DNA from: Homalodisca vitripennis
Lineage: Eukaryota > Arthropoda > Insecta > Hemiptera > Cicadellidae
Assembly (NCBI RefSeq): GCF_021130785.1
Contig: NC_060213.1
Location: forward strand, 96,712,501 to 96,776,500
Direction of reading: 5' to 3'
DNA: 64,000 bases
The notes below the pieces were generated by a model that did not search any database, was not told the DNA's origin, and saw nothing but the letters and a program-made list of their open reading frames with translations. Position numbers and translations under genes: made by a program. This document shows, one piece after another, positions 40,501 through 45,112 of the stretch (positions are counted from its first letter, which is position 1; every line of letters begins with the position of its first letter).

Positions 40501-43500
40501 ATTTCATTCGTAAGTATTATAAAAACAAACAGTTAATATTTTTCTTTTCACCTCTGGCAAGAAAAGGAAACCCCTCGAGACAATACCCAAATTCAAGGTC
40601 TGATCACATGAGCCCTCATAAAGGTTATCTTTTTACTTTGGTATTACTAGTAACAGATTTATGTAACCTAATCTAAACCTACTTATTTCACGTAATAACA
40701 TTCCATAGCGTGAAATTTCCATTCTTAACTTAATTGCTTACATGAAACAGCTGTTACTGGTTACCAAGTAACCTAATACCAGAGTCGTTATGATAACTCC
40801 ATATCACTTAGCCCAGGTGTTAATGAAATAACAATATCCTGGTAATAGGTTATCACCACTGATTAACCTGTTACAGACACTAATACTGCCCATCTGTAAT
40901 GGCCACAAGTACAATGGTGATGTACATGTTTAATTTGTGTCGCAAGGTGTCAGACACATTTATGCTTCAAAATAGGGGTAGGCCTAGGGTACGATAAGCA
41001 GGTAGACCCGGTTTTTTTATATCGAAGAATGTAATCATTGATATCTAATATTCGCATCTCAAATCCTAGACTATCAATCGATATAAAAGTATTTATAGTC
41101 CTCAATAACAAACATGTTTTAAATTAAAATGTGAATTTAATATTAACAGTGATCAAACAAATTATTATAACCAAAATTAAGAAAACTGAAGATGACCATA
41201 TTTGCTCCTCTCACAGTTACATTTGTTTCTTTCCCACAAGTTTCACATAATGGGTCTTTCGGTACGAGTCCTAAATGTTGAAACCACGAAAAACTTGTCT
41301 AATAATCTTTTAAAGCAATGTTGTGAAGTTTTCTAAAATTGACTGCAATTTTAATAATCAACATGTTACTTATGTAAAATTGAAATATTACCTTACGTGT
41401 ATTATTTGAAAGTGTTTCCAGCTGTTGATATAGATTATATACGTTAATTGTTCAAAATAATTAATTAGTATCAATTGATTATATCGATGGTTATGATTAA
41501 GTAATATCGTTTGCCAGTTTCGATATAAAAAACCGGGTCCGCTTATCATACCCTACCCCAAAATAGTAAAAAGTAAGTAGCCTAAATGTAACTCAGTTTC
41601 ATTAGTTAATTTTATAAATACACATAACCTAAGTTTTTATTAATAATTAAATTGTTACTGTAAAGATGTCATAACAGTTGAACTATACTCTAATTTAATT
41701 TCCACCTATTGAAACCTTACATTGTTTTGTTCAGGAGGGCGATAGCAATAGGTAACGTAAAACTTGTATTTTGTAGGGTCGGTGGTATTTATTTACAATA
41801 GCGTGACTATGGAAAATGGACTTTTTTTCATGGGTTGGGCATTTATAACCGAGTATTATTATCACAGGTGCATATAAACTGGGGGGAAAGTATATTATTG
41901 CATTATATTGATGCCTTTCGGGCATTATTGCGTTAAGGAGCAGGGGCATCACGTGATCTGGGATTCGACTTTTGCAAGCTCGAGTTAATTTTTTTTTTAA
42001 AAGAGCAAGCAGTGCGCAGCATTGCGCAGCGGGCAGGCATCGTTGACAGGATTAACGTGCTAGTCAGCATCATTTCAGAAACTTATCACTTACCTTAATG
42101 TTCAGGCCATGGTTTACATAAAATTGTAAAACTCCATACTCATCTTTACGAATTGCTTCCATGTAAGATAACGAACATCCAACACAAAGGTGTGCCATTA
42201 CCACTACTGAACTAGGAGGTTAAGAATAGACACGGAGGAACAAAATAGTTCAAAATGGCGTCCCTTCTTTATTTGAGAGAGCCGCGGAGTAATACCAAAC
42301 TGTCAAATATGGATAGTGTTGCCAGAGGTACTGTCAAAAACAGAGTTTTCAAAGGATTTCAAAAAATCGTAACTCCTTTGATTTTCGTTGCCGACAAATT
42401 TTTTCTTCACTACTGTTTTCAGGAAAAAATTGTAGTTTTCAGGAAAAAAAATGAACATACCTTTCCATGTTCACGTTATTGTAAATTGATACCGGGTCGG
42501 CCCTTAGCTTCACAATTATTATTCGTTATATTACTGTAATATCAGTGATTCGATAACCATGAATATCGACAATTCGAGTGTGGGACACGTATTATACTGC
42601 AGCCTTTAGAATAATATGTGCATGGGTAAATATTAAGATCAGCGACTACCACTCCGATCGCCGTAAGGTTTTTCGTACTAACACAGGTTAACGTAATTTC
42701 ACCGAAAAAAATAGTCCCGATTATCGCTAACATATAAAAACCAGTTTTACGGCAGTACAATGTTGGCAATACAAAACACATAAATAACAAGATTTTCGAC
42801 TATCAAACTAAAAACAATGGCCGACCATGGACGTTTTGATGAATTGACAGTAGCCACGTGACAAACAGGAAGGTTTCCGATTGGCCGGACGGGTCACGTA
42901 ACCTATAGGACGGCTTCGATTGACCGCCAGACGTACACAAACAAACCCACATGGACAAGGAATAATTAGTGAAGTTATTGACATGGCTTGCGATGGTTCT
43001 TGTCACACCCTAAAAAGACCCTAGCTTGCCTATTCAAAATTCAGATCACGCGCTGCTTGCTCTTTTAGAAAAAAAATTAACTCGAGCTTGCAAAGTCCAA
43101 GCCCAGATCACGCATGACTGCTTACACACACAACACTCAGACAGAACAGCAGGTTTCATTACAGGCAAAAGATACGCGGCACGCGTTTATTACTGATAAG
43201 ATAAGAGTTTATACTAGAATTAGTACATGGACTACTAACCTACGAACTAATAACACCAAAAAAACGAATAAATGCATTGTCAGTCAGGTTTTTTTAATTT
43301 TATTTTTTCCAAAAAATTTTTATTTGGGGGGGGGGAGTAAACGGCTACGGCGATAATCGGGACTACTTTTTTCGGTGAAATTACGTGCCCTACGAACTAA
43401 TAACACCAAAAAAAACGAATAAATGCACTGTCAGTCAGGTTTTTTTAATTTTATTTTTTCCAAAAAATTTTTTTTTGGGGGGGGGGGAGTAAACGGCTAC

Positions 43501-45112
43501 GGCGATAATCGGGACTATTTTTTTTCGGTGAAATTACGTTAACCTGTGTTAGAATGCAAAAAATTACGGCGATCGGAGCGGTAGTCGCTGAGCTTAAGAT
43601 TTACCTGTGCATGTCTTAAAAATATAAATCGCAGCACCACCATAATAAACCTTTTGAATGTGACACTCTTACACTGTTTAGCCTCTTTAGGACTAAGCTC
43701 TATTGGTTTTGAGTTTCACTCAAAGAAAATAGGTAGTGTCCTTTTTTAACCCTTTTACTGCCGACGTCCGACATATCGGACGTTGGCATTTTTGCCGAAA
43801 ACGCCAACGTCCGATATGTCGGACGTCTGTTTTTTTTATCGTTACTGGCTACTGTTATGCTCAAATGCCAAAATATTCGGTATTTTGGTTGTTTAGGAGC
43901 AAAGGATAATGAAAGAAGCCATTTGAAGAACTTTGGATTTCTATTTTTGTCGTCTTTGACTAGAATTGACGAACTACCTAGACAGCTGTCAAAACCAGAT
44001 GATCGGATTATGTTACTGAAATCTTCGTTCATTGTTGTTGTTTACAATGTTATCGAAAGTTTTTTGAAGTGTTACTTTTGTTGATCAAGGATAAAATGAG
44101 TAAAAGAGTTACATCTAACTCTCCTGTGAGTGAGGGAACAATAAGTAAGTGCAAGACGAACTAAGTGACGATTTCCTTCAGAATTTGTCAGATTCCGATG
44201 CCGAGAACGAATCTGATATTATTGTTAGGGCTATTGATGACAATCAAAGTGATGTGGATGACACTGATGACGATCCTGACTGTATCTTACCATCAGATAA
44301 TGAGGAGTTATTAGATAGTGAGGGGGATGTGGCACAGATAAGTTTACCTTCAAATTCCACTGGTAGGCCTAGAGGAGGCCTACCAGTTTTGGGAAAATCC
44401 TCATAGTGCAGTTATGTTTCAAGGTAGCACCTTCAAATTTGGTATGTGTTCTAAGCAATTGCTCTAGTTTATAATGATATCATGCTCATAATTTTAGTAT
44501 AATTTTAAAAATAAATTATCAGATGCCAAACACAGTTTTTATTTTTTTTATTTATTTTTTATTTATATCATTTTTAAAAATAAATAATGTGTTTGTTTCA
44601 AATTAAAATGTCTTTTTATTATTTAAAAAACAGCATTTAAATACGAGTAAATAAAATAAAAATTCATGCAAATCTAATGAAAAATAAAAAAGATACAGCA
44701 TTTTTTGTAAATGAATGCACAACAGTGATTTTCCTCCTTGGCAATTTTGACTGGTACAATAAAAAAATGGCCGGCAGTAAAAGGGTTAAAAACTGAGTTC
44801 TCAAGTAAACTTGAAATACCATTAGGGCATATTTTTTCCTTGAAAACATGTAACTTACCATAACATTAGAGATTAAGAAAGGGTCTTCATATGAAAGGAA
44901 TAATAGCATAGGCTTATTACAAAACTAAATTTCAAAATATGGGATTATAGAAACCAGCATTAGGTATGCCTAACATACAACATATAACATACACGATGAT
45001 GTTATTGATTTTTAATTGTAACCTGTTAGCCTATAAAGTATTTCATTTGGTGTTTAGATTAGACTATGAATAATGAATATTTAAATTTGTATTTACTTAC
45101 TGGATCAGCCAT
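14084..45112 (-). CDS. loqs: Loquacious/TRBP dsRNA-binding protein (nine coding exons)
   Basis: Loquacious is the cytoplasmic partner of Dicer in miRNA and siRNA production, the insect counterpart of TRBP and PACT. Nine exons on the minus strand splice in phase (12+174+154+130+182+119+150+112+137 nt) to 389 codons plus TGA. All introns are GT-AG, with donors GTAAGT, GTAGGA, GTCAGT, GTTAGT, GTAAGT, GTAAGT, GTTCGT and GTTAGT in transcript order. Domains: dsRBD1 at about residues 71-138 (TPVSVLQELLSRRG to GRSKKEAKHAAAK), dsRBD2 at about 172-238 (NPIGLLQELCMSRRWPPP to KSKKLAKRQAANKMW), and a C-terminal third dsRBD-like domain at about 310-387 (QFEVTYVDIEEK to NALEYLKIMTKK) of the kind that binds Dicer. 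The linker IPTLTTPHSHKVSQFHKNLK is also typical of the family. The length is shorter than the fly isoforms, mainly at the N-terminus. The first exon is the weakest part. Introns are large (10.3, 5.3, 4.6 and 4.2 kb) and full of transposons. Confidence 0.93.
14221..16287 (-). other. loqs intron 8
   Basis: 2067 bp, donor GTTAGT, acceptor CTGTCCACAG. No exon or recognisable transposon. The frame at 15310-15543 looks accidental. Confidence 0.8.
16288..16399 (-). CDS. loqs: loqs exon 8, first half of third domain
   Basis: The acceptor GATTTGTTGCAG precedes ACGGTTGTGCTG; the donor is ACAG|GTTAGT. It encodes a helix (NFVQFLQEIASEQQ) followed by FEVTYVDIEEKSMTG, the signature of the Dicer-binding third domain of Loqs. 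Phase 0 in, phase 1 out. Confidence 0.96.
16400..17452 (-). other. loqs intron 7
   Basis: 1053 bp, donor GTTCGT, acceptor TTTGTTGCAG. AT-rich, nothing recognised. Confidence 0.85.
17453..17602 (-). CDS. loqs: loqs exon 7, linker before third domain
   Basis: The acceptor GTTGTCAG precedes ATAACTCAGCGC; the donor is TTACAG|GTTCGT. It encodes 50 residues containing IPTLTTPHSHKVSQFHKNLK, which matches the fly sequence around PTLTTQHSNKVSQFHKTLK as I remember it. Phase 0 at both ends, so skipping it would keep the frame. In flies alternative splicing removes an exon near here (Loqs-A versus Loqs-B); whether it happens here is unknown. Confidence 0.95.
18631..18662. repeat. (TA)n microsatellite
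   Basis: About 32 bp of alternating T and A with a TGTGTA lead-in. Simple repeat. Confidence 0.95.
19050..19126 (-). repeat. tRNA-like SINE or tRNA pseudogene
   Basis: On the minus strand TAGCTCAGTCAGC (19114-19102) fits a polymerase III box A, and GGCTCAAATTCC (19072-19061) fits box B about 30 nt later, the spacing of a tRNA. The T-arm pairs imperfectly, and no convincing acceptor stem closes, so it is not a working tRNA. A tRNA-derived SINE head is the most likely origin; no second copy was identified in the window. Confidence 0.4.
20171..20829. mobile_element. piggyBac-type element 1, non-autonomous
   Basis: Flanked by TTAA at 20171-20174 and 20826-20829. The ends are inverted: CCCTCTCCCGCTCGC at the left and GGGAGCGGGAGAGGG at the right. 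CCC...GGG ends with TTAA target duplications define the piggyBac superfamily. The 651-bp body holds only the start of a transposase gene (next entry). It lies in intron 6 of loqs. Confidence 0.88.
20404..20700 (+). pseudogene. piggyBac transposase N-terminal fragment
   Basis: An ATG at 20404 opens MAGCSRTLRDSEIDLVISSD followed by a serine/aspartate-rich stretch and stops at 20598. A second frame overlapping it continues with ATTRRPAVRVPPPW-like residues and INFIEPIY until about 20690, so one frameshift separates two parts of the same N-terminal region. An acidic, disordered N-terminus followed by a Trp-rich block is usual for piggyBac transposases. The catalytic DDD core is missing. Confidence 0.6.
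20990..21570 (+). mobile_element. LINE 3' end, degenerate
   Basis: Plus-strand reading at 21030-21170 gives WVMKHLRYTDSVKHIF and LGNLTVYGLHIFKSIIYVKQ, and at 21175-21395 gives NIHNTRF, KKTYYRGVRYLHNLP and FKKEVKDYL then YSFEEY, before a stop. This is the C-terminus of CR1/jockey-like ORF2 proteins (NTR...YxGxxxxNxLP...FK..L..yL). The 3' end is marked by AATAAA near 21546 and a short TTGACTA/TTGATTA tail near 21557-21580. Heavily 5'-truncated. Confidence 0.7.
22162..22280 (-). CDS. loqs: loqs exon 6, second half of dsRBD2
   Basis: The acceptor TTTGTTCAG precedes GTATGGGAAAG; the donor is GATGAG|GTAAGT. It encodes GMGKSKKLAKRQAANKMW (helix 2 of dsRBD2) and an acidic linker ending LEDDDE. It starts after a phase-1 junction and ends in phase 0. 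Reading through the donor stays open for several codons, so intron retention would give a short alternative C-terminus, as some insect loqs isoforms have; that is inference. Confidence 0.96.
22722..23774. mobile_element. piggyBac-type element 3, inner
   Basis: TTAA at 22722-22725 and 23771-23774 flank ends CCCTTTTACTGCCGG and CGGCAGTAAAAGGG. The body is 1045 bp. It carries the first exon or start of a transposase on its minus strand. The same terminal sequence recurs at 43746-44789. Confidence 0.9.
23314..23421 (-). pseudogene. piggyBac transposase N-terminal fragment
   Basis: ATG at 23421 opens a 35-residue frame, MSKRRRSPVSEGTLFNNL then an acidic DDSDLSDTF, and stops at 23314. The opening is shared with the element at 43746-44789 (MSKRVTSNSPVSEGT), showing a common source gene. 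All catalytic sequence is absent. Confidence 0.6.
24428..24575. repeat. Dispersed repeat, copy A
   Basis: The segment from CCTACACCAGGTACAG through GTCACTAATAGTTGGGCAA to AGTTTACTGTGG is similar in order and sequence to 30799-30950. Family unknown; no terminal repeats seen. The 83-bp array starts just after this copy and is absent from the other. Confidence 0.55.
24621..25452. repeat. 83-bp minisatellite, ten units
   Basis: Units begin with CCTGACCACTTGGAGTGG at 24621, 24703, 24787, 24870, 24953, 25036, 25119, 25201, 25281 and 25363, so periods run 80-84 bp; a last partial CCTG follows at 25449. Each unit has a small palindrome (CCACT-TGG-AGTGG), a purine-rich stretch and a C-rich tract. The tract is CCCCCCTCCACC in units 2-6 but a pure C run in units 1 and 7-10, which explains the length changes. 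Overlapping minus-strand frames through the array are by-products of the repeat and stop regularly in the third frame. Confidence 0.95.
25610..25700. repeat. Small TTAA-type MITE, copy 1
   Basis: About 90 bp ending CAGTATAGATCAGCAGTGAA then TGTGTTAA; it aligns with 36391-36482, which ends TATAGACCAGCAGTGAAGG. The TTAA end and inverted terminal resemblance suggest a tiny piggyBac-type MITE. Confidence 0.45.
26459..26640 (-). CDS. loqs: loqs exon 5, first half of dsRBD2
   Basis: The acceptor TGTCTCAACAG precedes GACAGGGAATATG; the donor is ATAG|GTAAGT. It encodes NPIGLLQELCMSRRWPPP and EGLPHERQFTIACLVF, the alpha1 helix and beta strands of dsRBD2. The RRWPPPxY motif is diagnostic for Loqs/TRBP/R2D2-type proteins. 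Confidence 0.96.
27050..28870. repeat. Two GC-rich blocks, probably one repeat family
   Basis: 27050-27560 and 28600-28870 stand out as GC- and CpG-rich islands in AT-rich DNA. The right block read in reverse (CATACAAGAGCGAGAATTAA, then CGGCGATCGGTC) resembles the left block (CACACAAGCGAGTACTTAAT, then GCCGATCGCAGCC), so they may be inverted copies or the two ends of one element about 1.8 kb long. The right block also holds an internal imperfect palindrome around ACTACTATGTCGC. No target duplication or coding domain found. Confidence 0.35.
29186..29570. mobile_element. pogo/Tigger-type MITE
   Basis: A 381-bp element (29188-29568) flanked by TA dinucleotides. Both ends read inward CAGTAGAACCCCTCATATCC followed by GGCC, a perfect terminal inverted repeat of at least 24 bp. 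CAGTxGAACC...ATATCCGG ends with TA target sites are typical of pogo/Tigger elements. The interior repeats GGCCGGATAA motifs and has no transposase. Confidence 0.88.
30799..30950. repeat. Dispersed repeat, copy B
   Basis: Similar to 24428-24575: CCTACACTGGGTACAGCAAA, TGTCACTAAAAATCTGGACA, then GGTTTAGTCTACTGCGG. Unknown family. Confidence 0.55.
31912..32041 (-). CDS. loqs: loqs exon 4, second half of dsRBD1
   Basis: The acceptor TTTTGTTGCAG precedes CCATGGGAATTG; the donor is CTCTT|GTTAGT. It encodes AMGIGRSKKEAKHAAAKNVL and then DRLIG, the dsRNA-contacting helix 2 with the KKxAKxxAA motif, and the start of the linker. It starts after a phase-1 junction and ends in phase 2. Confidence 0.95.
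32042..33696 (-). other. loqs intron 3
   Basis: 1655 bp, donor GTCAGT. Holds a probable LINE 3' tail at 32275-32460; otherwise AT-rich and featureless. Confidence 0.8.
32275..32460 (-). mobile_element. Probable LINE 3' tail
   Basis: Read on the minus strand, about 150 bp of unique sequence ends in AATAAA-type signals followed by three tandem TTTGAG hexamers (forward: CAAACTCAAACTCAAATAAA). Short tandem tails after a polyadenylation signal are usual for CR1/jockey-like LINEs. No coding remains. Confidence 0.45.
33697..33850 (-). CDS. loqs: loqs exon 3, first half of dsRBD1
   Basis: The acceptor TCTCTGTTCAG precedes GAGATGCAAGC; the donor GTCAGT follows GAAGTTGTTG. It encodes EMQALPSKTPVSVLQELL and then RRGTTPKYELVQVEGAIHEP, the alpha1-beta1-beta2 part of a class A dsRBD, nearly identical to fly Loqs as I remember it. 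It ends in phase 1. Confidence 0.96.
33851..34625 (-). other. loqs intron 2
   Basis: 775 bp, donor GTAGGA, acceptor TCTGTTCAG. Contains the long (TA)n tract. Confidence 0.85.
34502..34553. repeat. (AT)n microsatellite
   Basis: About 52 bp of uninterrupted AT dinucleotides, likely polymorphic. Lies just 73 bp downstream, in the transcript, of the intron 2 donor. Confidence 0.97.
34626..34799 (-). CDS. loqs: loqs exon 2, N-terminal extension
   Basis: The acceptor TTGTTGACAG precedes GTCTCAGTGCCAGTT; the donor is AGG|GTAGGA. It encodes 58 residues starting VSVPVTVLKSPDGSIKLED and ending ELSLEDAAKR, in phase 0 at both ends. The basic stretch RPRGKMRGPIHHR lies in the middle. This N-terminal extension before dsRBD1 is the fast-evolving part of the family, so its assignment rests on strand, phase and continuity of reading rather than on motif. 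Confidence 0.82.
36391..36482. repeat. Small TTAA-type MITE, copy 2
   Basis: TTAA followed by CACATTGACTACGACAG at the left; at the right GACCAGCAGTGAAGGTG then TTCA, where a changed TTAA would be expected. About 84 bp between. Related to the copy at 25610-25700. Confidence 0.5.
36707..36786 (-). other. Exon-like stretch, unknown
   Basis: On the minus strand the acceptor TTAATTTACAG is followed by 80 nt open in one frame (RKLPDCPGRNIVILESLITN, then GPNHEC) and a consensus donor TT|GTGAGT. It leaves phase 2 and therefore cannot join loqs exon 2 directly. The spacing of ILESLITNGPN resembles part of an ankyrin repeat (xLExLxxxGAxxN), but weakly. It could be the second exon of a nested gene starting at 42198, or chance. 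Confidence 0.25.
37612..38554 (+). mobile_element. mariner element, internally deleted
   Basis: TA at 37612-37613 and 38553-38554 flank a 939-bp element. Its terminal inverted repeats share GTCATTCAATAATTAAAGAG then ACAAA at 25 of 25 inner positions; the outermost five bases differ (CAAGA versus TGAGG). It carries a broken transposase gene. It lies in loqs intron 1, opposite in orientation to the gene. Confidence 0.9.
37877..38447 (+). pseudogene. mariner transposase, deleted
   Basis: An ATG at 37877 opens a helix-turn-helix-like N-terminus (KFYKWLKQF), then a frameshift leads to QNGCDSVTDEHHSSPPVV and SLESQIDDIIRAD, the linker between the paired-like domains and the catalytic core. The first catalytic aspartate block is missing. 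The C-terminal part has VILQQDNARPHTFQLT, IGWEVLPRSP, a stop at 38260 where YSPDLAPSD normally begins (NPDLAPSDFNFF follows), and ends near 38447. The second catalytic D (QQDNARPH) and the third (PDLAPSD) are present, as in DD34D mariners. An intact protein would be about 350 residues; here about 190 codons remain. Confidence 0.88.
40182..40463 (+). other. Unassigned open frame, possible exon
   Basis: A plus-strand frame is open for about 93 codons, ending in TAA at about 40461. It has the near-consensus acceptor TGCCTTTTATAG just before GCCAACAGCAAAAAATG. Residues include YTRPILHLFRNAHTKTEAPT and HMFTLPRYLKPEATIFANFS. I do not recognise the family. It has no ATG near the start, so it would have to be a terminal exon or a TE fragment. 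No partner exons were found. Confidence 0.2.
40446..40505. repeat. 31-bp tandem duplication
   Basis: GTTATTACCCTATATAAGTA then GGTAATTT occurs twice, at 40446 and 40477. Each copy contains ATTACC and GGTAAT as an inverted pair. Confidence 0.9.
40968..41566. mobile_element. Non-autonomous DNA element with 8-bp TSD
   Basis: CAAAATAG at 40968-40975 and again at 41559-41566 flanks a 583-bp body. The ends are inverted: GGGTAGGCCTAGGGTACGAT... at the left and, read inward from the right, GGGTAGGGTATGATAAGCGG. Both then read ACCCGGTTTTTTATATCGAA with small length differences. Eight-base target duplications point to hAT or P-like elements, though the GGGTAG end is not the classical hAT CAG. There is no coding sequence. 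Confidence 0.8.
41952..42016. repeat. Left arm of 62-bp inverted repeat
   Basis: CGTGATCTGGGATTCGACTT, then TGCAAGCTCGAGTTAA, a T-run and AAAAGAGCAAGCAG. Its reverse complement recurs at 43050-43112 with few changes. The arms face each other across about 1.03 kb that contains the exon-like 42094-42198. Confidence 0.85.
42094..42198 (-). other. Candidate first coding exon
   Basis: Minus strand: ATG at 42198 opens 35 codons, MAHLCVGCSLSY then MEAIRKDEYGVLQFYVNHGL and NIK, ending AAG|GTAAGTGAT, a consensus donor in phase 0. A second in-frame ATG is at 42162. An in-frame TAA lies upstream. CGCCATTTTG, a YY1/Pho-type promoter element, sits about 55 bp upstream. Phase 0 lets it join loqs exon 2, so it may be an alternative loqs first exon. 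Alternatively it starts a separate nested gene; DEYGVLQFYVNHGLNI has the look of the first helices of an ankyrin repeat, as in myotrophin-like proteins, but the resemblance is weak. Confidence 0.45.
42251..42260 (-). promoter_or_regulatory. YY1/Pho-like site
   Basis: Forward CAAAATGGCG, that is CGCCATTTTG on the minus strand, matching the core of the metazoan YY1/Pleiohomeotic site often found close to transcription starts. It is 53 bp upstream of the ATG at 42198. Confidence 0.4.
42608..42727. repeat. Left arm of 120-bp inverted repeat
   Basis: This stretch, with GCGACTACCACTCCGATCGC and AACACAGGTTAACGTAATTT, recurs as reverse complement at 43502-43620 with roughly nine in ten bases the same by eye. 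A partial third copy of its end lies at 43350-43386. Confidence 0.88.
43050..43112. repeat. Right arm of 62-bp inverted repeat
   Basis: GCGCTGCTTGCTCTTTTAGA, an A-run, TTAACTCGAGCTTGCA, then CCCAGATCACG. Partner of 41952-42016. It is bounded on both sides by CAGATCACGC, so the arm itself may be a small unit that inserted twice. Confidence 0.85.
43239..43541 (+). repeat. 150-bp tandem duplication
   Basis: Two units start with CCTACGAACTAATAACACC at 43239 and 43389 and differ by only a few bases, mostly in A, T and G run lengths. Each has CCAAAAAATTTTT, a G run of about ten and the CGGCGATAATCGGGACTA block that also forms the inverted repeat with 42608-42727. The low divergence suggests a recent duplication. 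Confidence 0.93.
43502..43620. repeat. Right arm of 120-bp inverted repeat
   Basis: GCGATAATCGGGACTATTTT through GTAGTCGCTGAGCTTAAGAT to CTGTGCATG, reverse complement of 42608-42727. The span between arms is about 770 bp. Confidence 0.88.
43746..44789. mobile_element. piggyBac-type element 4
   Basis: TTAA at 43746-43749 and 44786-44789 flank ends CCCTTTTACTGCCG and CGGCAGTAAAAGGG. Inside the left end GACGTCCGACATATCGGACG is part of a strong subterminal palindrome (about 43763-43827). The body is 1036 bp, with a broken transposase start. Same terminal family as 22722-23774. Confidence 0.92.
44096..44406 (+). pseudogene. piggyBac transposase N-terminal fragment
   Basis: ATG at 44096 opens MSKRVTSNSPVSEGTISK and soon stops. 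The next frame continues from about 44149 with LSDDFLQNLSDSDAENESD and a long Asp/Ser-rich stretch to 44406. It is one frameshift away from a single acidic N-terminal region as in piggyBac transposases. The catalytic domain is absent. Confidence 0.65.
45101..45112 (-). CDS. loqs: loqs exon 1, start codon
   Basis: The minus strand reads ATG GCT GAT CCA followed at once by a consensus donor GTAAGT (45100 downward), giving Met-Ala-Asp-Pro. It ends in phase 0, which fits exon 2. This is a short exon chosen because of the ATG-plus-donor arrangement, phase and strand. A competing same-phase candidate first exon lies at 42094-42198. Transcript data would settle which is used. Confidence 0.5.

Larger units (their letters stand above)
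34800..45100 (-). other. loqs intron 1
   Basis: 10.3 kb if the MADP exon at 45112 is the true start; donor GTAAGT, acceptor TTGTTGACAG. Contains a mariner, a TTAA MITE, an 8-bp-TSD element, a complex of inverted and tandem repeats, a piggyBac-type element and two exon-like stretches on the same strand as loqs. The segments 34800-36390 and 38560-40180 show nothing I can name. Confidence 0.65.

Noticed and set aside
42255..42539. 94-codon plus-strand frame starting AAAATGGCGTCC
   Set aside because: The ATGGCG is better explained as a YY1-type site of a minus-strand promoter. The protein has no recognisable domain and its second half is AT-run sequence.
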